Below, one piece after another: positions 59,051 to 64,000 of a stretch of 64,000 nt of DNA. Under the pieces are notes generated by a model. That model searched no databases. It was not told where the DNA came from and worked only from the letters and a program-made list of their open reading frames with translations. Location: assembly GCA_037176845.1 (NCBI GenBank), contig JAYKXP010000202.1, positions 1 through 64,000 on the forward strand, written 5' to 3'. Position 1 is the stretch's first letter; each line of letters opens with the position of its first letter. Position numbers and translations under genes: made by a program. This DNA comes from Paramarasmius palmivorus. Lineage: Eukaryota > Basidiomycota > Agaricomycetes > Agaricales > Marasmiaceae.

Positions 59051-59674
59051 TTCCATTCTTATATCTGTGCGGCGTGCGCTCAGGAATCTAGAACCCCTGC
59101 CTACGGTTCCCAGATCTTAAACGAAGGAAGTTCATCTCCATGAGCAGAGCTATCGATCTTCAAGAATAGTGAACTTGGCCACTCTCTTTCCTGCTGATGT
59201 GTCGCGTACAATCCGGATACCCGCTGCAGGCGTAGTGTTCCTCGGTGCACACGCGGGGATAGTCGGCGGCGGTCTAATAACATCGGGAATAGAAGTTAGA
59301 CGTAGAGTGTGGAATTCATGTACGTATACGGGCACCATTTTCTTATCGACAGCCGTAAATTGCATCGAGTGCTCGCCCTAAGACCTCAATGTGTCGTGCA
59401 AACCATGGTGTCAGTACTGCTAGACGCATTTCTCGACCTCAAACCTTCATGCGAATCACAGGCTCTTTCTGGATGCGCACTATCTTTTCGAGCATGAGAA
59501 TCGGAGACTGAGACACGCAAACGATTACTATTGACTAGACTGGAGGATGCAGAGAGGCGTAAATAAAAACTAATTATAAGCAACACTGATATATAAAGAA
59601 AGTAGCAAACACGGCGAGCGTCCATTATGGTATCTTCTAAAAGGGTATCGTATGTCAGAATTGGTATCAGGCTA
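59051..59674. other. spacer between repeats and unique genes
   Basis: About 620 bp. Short overlapping frames only, with no motif. The part nearest 59,675 is probably the 3' UTR of the minus-strand gene. Confidence 0.35.
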
Positions 59675-61199
59675 CTAAAAGAAACATCGTCCATGATCAT
59701 CAAAAACCAAATCAAACGCAACTCTTTCTACAACTTCATCCCTCTCCGTCCCCAAATCCAATCCTACATCTGCCTTTTCCCTGTTCAAAGCTCTCCTAGG
59801 TGGCGTTGGCGGCGTAAGCCTGATCGTTGGAACCTTGATAGGGTTGCTGGGTTCAGAAGGTGTCGCAAGGGCCTTTGAGAAGAGCCGGCGTTTGCTGGTA
59901 ATGGTACGCGAATGCTTGTGATCTCCGTTTTCCTTGTCATTCTTCGTTTCCTTCCGACGGCTTTGTTGTGCTTTGCGCTTTTCGACGATAGCGCGAAGCA
60001 TGGACGACATTGACGGTGATGGTTGTTTTGGTCGAGATAGGTGAGGTCGCCTCGAATAGTACGTATCGTCGTCCTCTGAGTCTGACTCGAAGACGCTTTT
60101 CAGGGTCTCCTCGGGTTCGCATTCTTCGACCGGTTCTTCGACGACAAGGGGTAGTGAGAGAGCCGAAGAAGGGGATAGGTATTGCGAATGCGAGTGTTCG
60201 TGATGTGTGGTGTAATCGCTGGTTTGCATCTCGTTGTCGGATTCGGAGACACTTGGTTGTACCTCGGTTGATAGAATGGAACCGTAACCGAGAGACGACG
60301 AGACCACGGGCTCGTTCTTTTTGCACGCGGATTGACCCAGAAGCTCATCATCTGCGAGAGCTACAGGAATGTCATCCTCGGTTTCATCATCGTCGATGAT
60401 GAAAGTTGTATCAGCGTCGTCGCAGTCGAGTTCATCGACGCATTCAGCTACCAGATCGATGAACGACGGCGAGGAGACGAGAGCCGATTCGAAGGACTCA
60501 TGAGACGCGTATTCTACGATTTGCGGTAACGACGGAGCAGTAACGATGATGTCGGGAACGTTGGTGGTATTTTGGGGCATGGAGTCGTATGATGTATCGA
60601 AATCGAAAATATATGGGTCGTCTTCGAAGTTGTCGATGAGTGGCGTGAAGCCCGAACGGAAGGGCGCTGGGCAGGCGAAGTCTGTGATGAGGTCGCATAG
60701 GTTAGCGGCCCAGACCTCGAAGGAGGAAGATGTGACTAGGCCAGACTCTCGGGTGCGTTCTCCAGAGGCGAATTCTTCGATTAGATCGCACAATGACGAG
60801 GCCCAACCTTCGAACGACGAGGATTCGATGAGGGCGGATTCTGGGTGCTGAGTTGTCTTGGAGTCGGGCGTTGCTGACAGCATGGTCTCGGACCCAGTTT
60901 TGGAGCCGGCACCGGTACGCACGCAATTGAGGCGGCTGGGGGTGTCTTGAAGAGCCAGGTGTGGTGCAGATTGGGTGTGAGTTTGGGCGACAGCGGCCTG
61001 AAGAAATTAAGTTAACCCCTAAAATCTGAGACAACGACGACGAGCAACTTACCTCAACGTCGATGGGGTGGCGAGAGACCATAGAGGCCCTCAGCCTGTA
61101 TAAACCAAGGCCGGAGAGCGCGAAGAAGGCAATAATAGCGGTGGTGATAAGCACAATTTTGAGACCGAGGGTTGCGGGGGCGTAGGTAAAAGGGGCCAT
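59675..61199 (-). CDS. single-pass membrane protein with acidic repeat-containing tail
   Basis: Two exons, 61053-61199 and 59675-60997, joined in phase 0 by an intron of 55 bp (GTAAGT...TTCTTCAG); 489 aa. Residues 11-36 (LGLKIVLITTAIIAFFALSG on) are one hydrophobic segment near the N-terminus, a signal anchor, followed by a basic flank (YRLRASMVSR). The rest is soluble and rich in Asp, Glu and Ser. Two near-repeats carry ESSSFEGWASSLCDLIEEFA and TSSSFEVWAANLCDLITDFA, and a third weaker one SSPSFIDLVAECVDEL. A basic Lys/Arg region (MLRAIVEKRKAQQSRRKETK) follows. The C-terminus has PTIRLTPPTPPRRALNREKA and ends VFDDHGRCFF. A TATA-like box lies 65-72 bp upstream. Not recognised; it looks like a basidiomycete-specific gene. 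Localisation to the plasma or an internal membrane is inferred. Confidence 0.75.
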
Positions 61200-61263
61200 T
61201 TTTGCTCGGATGGTGGTGGTTCTGAGTCAAGAGGTGAGTACAGGGCAAGAATGGAAAGCATGC

Positions 61264-61271
61264 TTTATATA
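61264..61271 (-). promoter_or_regulatory. TATA-like box of the membrane-protein gene
   Basis: TATATAAA on the minus strand, 65-72 bp before the ATG at 61,199. Confidence 0.5.
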
Positions 61272-61352
61272 CCTCTCGATCGTGTTAGGCTTTGTTTGCC
61301 CGGGAATGCAGAAAATAGTAAAACAAAGCTGAATTTATCGAGATCCTGCGTT

Positions 61353-62204
61353 TTATTTAGTAAATATTCGATGCGAATCAATTAGAGGGTTACCTTTACT
61401 GGAAATCGCACCGAACGAGGGTGGCGAAGGGACCGGCCATTTACGTGGAAGGTGCACCTGGAGTTTGCGGTATAATGAGCACAGAATCTTCAGTGAGATG
61501 ATATATATAAACTCACCAAGTCCCAGTGTAGCCACAACGACGTGATGAATCTCAGAACCTTGACAAAGCCTTGATAGGAATTGAAGTTTTGCTGCGTCTG
61601 ACGGATTTGTCCCGCTCCGGCGCTGGTGCTCGGATAAGATGAGCTGACGGTCCTTGGTGTATATCGAGCATAGTGTGACCATCAATCACGCCCGTGTTTG
61701 GCAAAAGACACGCAGACAGGTGCAACCTTGAACCTATTGACGAGGAGACGGTCAGTCAGCAACAATAGTATACGTAGAGATGGCCAAAAGCTCGCACCGT
61801 CGCGAACTTGTCACTTTGACCATCCCAACTCTTGCTAACTGACACCAACCGTGTCACAGCGCAAACCTTGGTGTCCTTTTTTAGTATTTCGATCGGGGAA
61901 ATGTCTTCCGTAGCTAGCAGTGACCCGTTAAGCTGGTTCTCGATGCTGCCCGACGTGGAATGGAGCGTGTTGAAAAGCTCGGAACGAGTCTTGACCGAAC
62001 GTTAAACATCTGATCGAAAACCGTAGATCTGGCTATCTTCGAGAACTTCCATATAAAACTAGAAGAAAACAAGAGCTCAGAACAAACTTTCCTGCGCAGA
62101 AATACAGAGAAAAACGCGAAAAAAAAAAAAAAAAAAAAAAAAAAAACAAACTGAAACTTACACGGTGGCATTCTGAACTTGTGCCTTGCCATCTCGCGTC
62201 TCAA
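61353..62204 (-). other. probable minus-strand gene, structure unresolved
   Basis: A possible start ATG at 62,191 (ARHKFRMPP) is followed by a GTAAGT donor. A second possible coding stretch lies near 61,870-61,990 (VKTRSELFNTLHSTSGSIEN, then LLATEDISPIEILKKDTK). A third lies at 61,510-61,685 (KLQFLSRLCQGSEIHHVVV), ending in a GTGAGT donor at about 61,514. An AATAAA signal on the minus strand is at 61,353-61,358. I could not find splice sites joining all parts in one frame, so the coordinates bracket the locus only. The product is not recognised. Confidence 0.3.
62119..62146. repeat. A28 homopolymer
   Basis: 28 consecutive A on the + strand. On the minus strand it is a T28 tract located between a GTAAGT donor and a TGCGCAG acceptor, so it may act as an intron polypyrimidine tract. 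Length may be misassembled. Confidence 0.8.
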
Positions 62205-62635
62205 CCTTTTTAGAGCAGGTCGTTGTTGGTGATCTCGGCCTGGCCCTGCCTGCGAGCCCTTCCCTCTCAGATACCGGGATTGTGGTTAAGTTTCAGGAAG
62301 TGGGACTGTGGGGACGTCGATGATGATCGAAGCGGAAAAAGCAAGACCGTGACCGTGACGCCCAAGTGACGCCGGTGTTACAGGGTGTTACTCCGTGTTA
62401 CTCTTGCTCTCTCCCACCGTGTTGTTCTCACAAGATCTCAAGTTCAGGCTCCTAGAGTACAAATATGACGGGGATTGGCCTCATTGAGGCGGTGCTGAAC
62501 CTTTAGGCTCTCATCTCTCTTCACTGGTTTTGATATAGATAATGTATGGTGTATTATTGTTGGTATATATGACATTTTAGCTACAAAAGACCAGATACTT
62601 ACGCAGATAGAAGATAGCACCGACGAAATAAGCGA
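62205..62635. other. intergenic, probable promoter / 3' UTR sequence
   Basis: About 430 bp between two minus-strand loci. It contains GTGACGCC and TGTTACT repeats at 62,350-62,405 (GGTGTTAC occurs repeatedly). It holds no frame of note. Confidence 0.4.
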
Positions 62636-64000
62636 CTACTCGTTGTCTTCGGCATTAGTACCGCCACCGTGTTCCGCGTCAGCGATGGCATTGGTGTCGG
62701 GAAGAGGATCCGTCAAAAGCACGGCGAACATGAGATTGAAATGTGCGGTGGGATGTGCAGGATTCATCTTCATTTTCCAAGGCCCGGAGATGGTAAAGCC
62801 TGCGGCGACGATTGTTTTATCTGGAATTTCGCCGAAGTACCTGTTCATCGAGGCAAGTTTTGCCCAACCCTTCGGTGTCGGTCTGAACCCCTCAACGCCA
62901 TTGGAAGGATCCGGCCTTCCGTCATACACAGGTACTGCAAATGAATGAGCACTGTGGCGCAGTACAAAGAAAACCTCGACTTACTTTCGTCGGCAAAGAG
63001 CATGTACGGAGGACTTGGTGGGATGTTCTGATCGTTGTCTTTAGATTTCTTTGTCTTCATGGTCTTACCTTTATCGTCGGCAAGACTATCCATGCCTTCT
63101 GTGCTGGGTGTCGCTGCGGAAATATATTTAAGTCGGAACATAGGAGTGAATAGATGCGATTTACTTACAACTGAAGGTCGTCACTTTAAAATTCTCCTTT
63201 TTGGATTGAAGCAGCAAAGCAGCCCCGTAGATTGGGCAATGGACAACATTGCTTCGCATGAGGGTACAGATGAATGCCGATGCGTATTGAATATCCTGGG
63301 ATAGAAGCTGAAGGTGTAATTTGCGGGACCGGGCATTGTCATCTCCGCTCCCGAAAAGTAAGTCTGATCCTTGAGAAACACCTAAAGCGACAAAGATCGC
63401 TGGCAAGTTCAATGCAGGCGATTTGCAAATGATCGCAGACTCCAGGCTTCGATCAGTTCTAGCGACGAATGGGGAGCATCGTGTAACGTTGATATATTGC
63501 GCATGTCTCTCAAAAGACATCATCCGAAGAACCGTGCTGTAAAAACAAGGAAAATCAGTTAGAAGCCTAGTCGATGTGCCGGTACTCACGTTTGTTCAAG
63601 TGTATCGAGGTGGGCCATTACTTTCCCGTATTTTGCGGGATTGAGGACGCCTGACTGGGGTTCTCGTGCCAGTCTCCCGGCGTAGGGCATTAGTTTGCCG
63701 GGTCGCATTCTGCCAAGTAATGAATTAGTAAGGTGCTACTCGAACGTTAGTGCACGTACGAGGAAATCCAGGGTTTTCGAGCCAGTTCCAAGTAGAAATT
63801 CCACAGGACTTCATGCTGTAGTTTCCTGTCGAATATTTGCCGAACAACGGGATGCATAGTTAGGTATGGATCGACTCTGCCATAGGGTGTTTTTCAGATG
63901 AGTACTAGGTGTATAAAGATGAAACGGCGTACGACGTGTCCTCTTCTTCAGTATAACTCTGGTTGGATTGAGTCTCGTCGTCCTGGTCTTTCATATCTTC
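62636..64000 (-). CDS. hypothetical protein, 3' part (5' end outside window)
   Basis: Six exons join in one frame with good splice sites: 63933-64000 (truncated by the window), 63760-63876, 63590-63709, 63169-63536, 62985-63113 and 62636-62934; 366 visible residues. The order is an acidic Gln/Ser-rich start (DDETQSNQSYTEEED), helical MHPVVRQIFDRKLQHEVLWN, MRPGKLMPYAGRLAREPQSG, and a hydrophobic-core domain (RSLESAIICKSPALNLPAIF, LLFGSGDDNARS, NVVHCPIYGAALLLQSKK). Then comes a charged linker (DDKGKTMKTKKSKDNDQN), a VYDGRPDP block, and a final IVAAGFTISGPWKMKMNPAH then AHFNLMFAVLLTDPLPDT. The layout with VYDGR followed by a Tyr/Phe-rich GYTIS-like strand occurs in many agaricomycete hypothetical proteins. 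The donor at 63,932/63,933 (GTACGC) could instead be at 63,935/63,936 without frame change. Function unknown. Confidence 0.75.

Noticed and set aside
1..64000. LTR retrotransposons, tRNAs, rRNA, CRISPR arrays
   Set aside because: No reverse transcriptase or integrase motifs, no long direct terminal repeats with tRNA-primed sites, no cloverleaf candidates and no regularly spaced short repeats were seen.

Overview
The window looks like a gene-poor, repeat-rich stretch of a basidiomycete genome, most likely a mushroom-forming agaricomycete. Genes are split by many short GT-AG introns of about 45-60 bp. The recognisable families are ones expanded in Agaricomycetes: Plavaka transposase, DUF6589, DUF6532, DUF6535, and several lineage-restricted hypothetical proteins. 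I see no rRNA, tRNA, CRISPR or telomere repeats.

Layout. 1-4.76 kb: two divergent hypothetical genes. 5.2-10.5 kb: a decayed repeat copy (called family A here) split by a 2.78 kb terminal-inverted-repeat (TIR) element with a 7-8 bp target duplication; it carries one intact three-exon gene. 11,106-24,007: a 12.9 kb composite. Its outer shell is a DNA transposon with TIRs of about 155-160 bp and a perfect 9-bp target-site duplication (GGGTAGAGC). It encodes an intact DUF6589 protein (+) and, convergently, a RecQ-type helicase with a C-terminal bromodomain (-). Inserted inside the helicase exon is a complete 6,380-bp Plavaka element (16,644-23,023) with its own TIRs, a 2-bp duplication, an intact transposase gene and a divergent intact DUF6532 gene. 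Deleting the element plus one CC restores the helicase frame exactly.

24-59 kb: mostly decayed family A copies, about five direct and one inverted. Two lie in an approximately 8 kb segmental duplication (27.2-35.4 and 45.1-52.9 kb), and each duplicate ends in an intact DUF6535 membrane-protein gene. 59.7-64 kb: ordinary genes resume, with a single-pass membrane protein carrying an acidic, repeat-containing tail, an unresolved minus-strand locus, and the 3' part of a seven-exon-like hypothetical gene that runs off the window (six exons visible).

The most notable candidate is the DUF6589/RecQ-bromodomain element. Its exact ends can be read from the sequence, DUF6589 is its only intact large gene, and the gene pair is enclosed by the TIRs. 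That makes DUF6589 a strong candidate for the transposase of a helicase-carrying DNA transposon. I infer the relative ages as family A first, then the DUF6589 element, then Plavaka.
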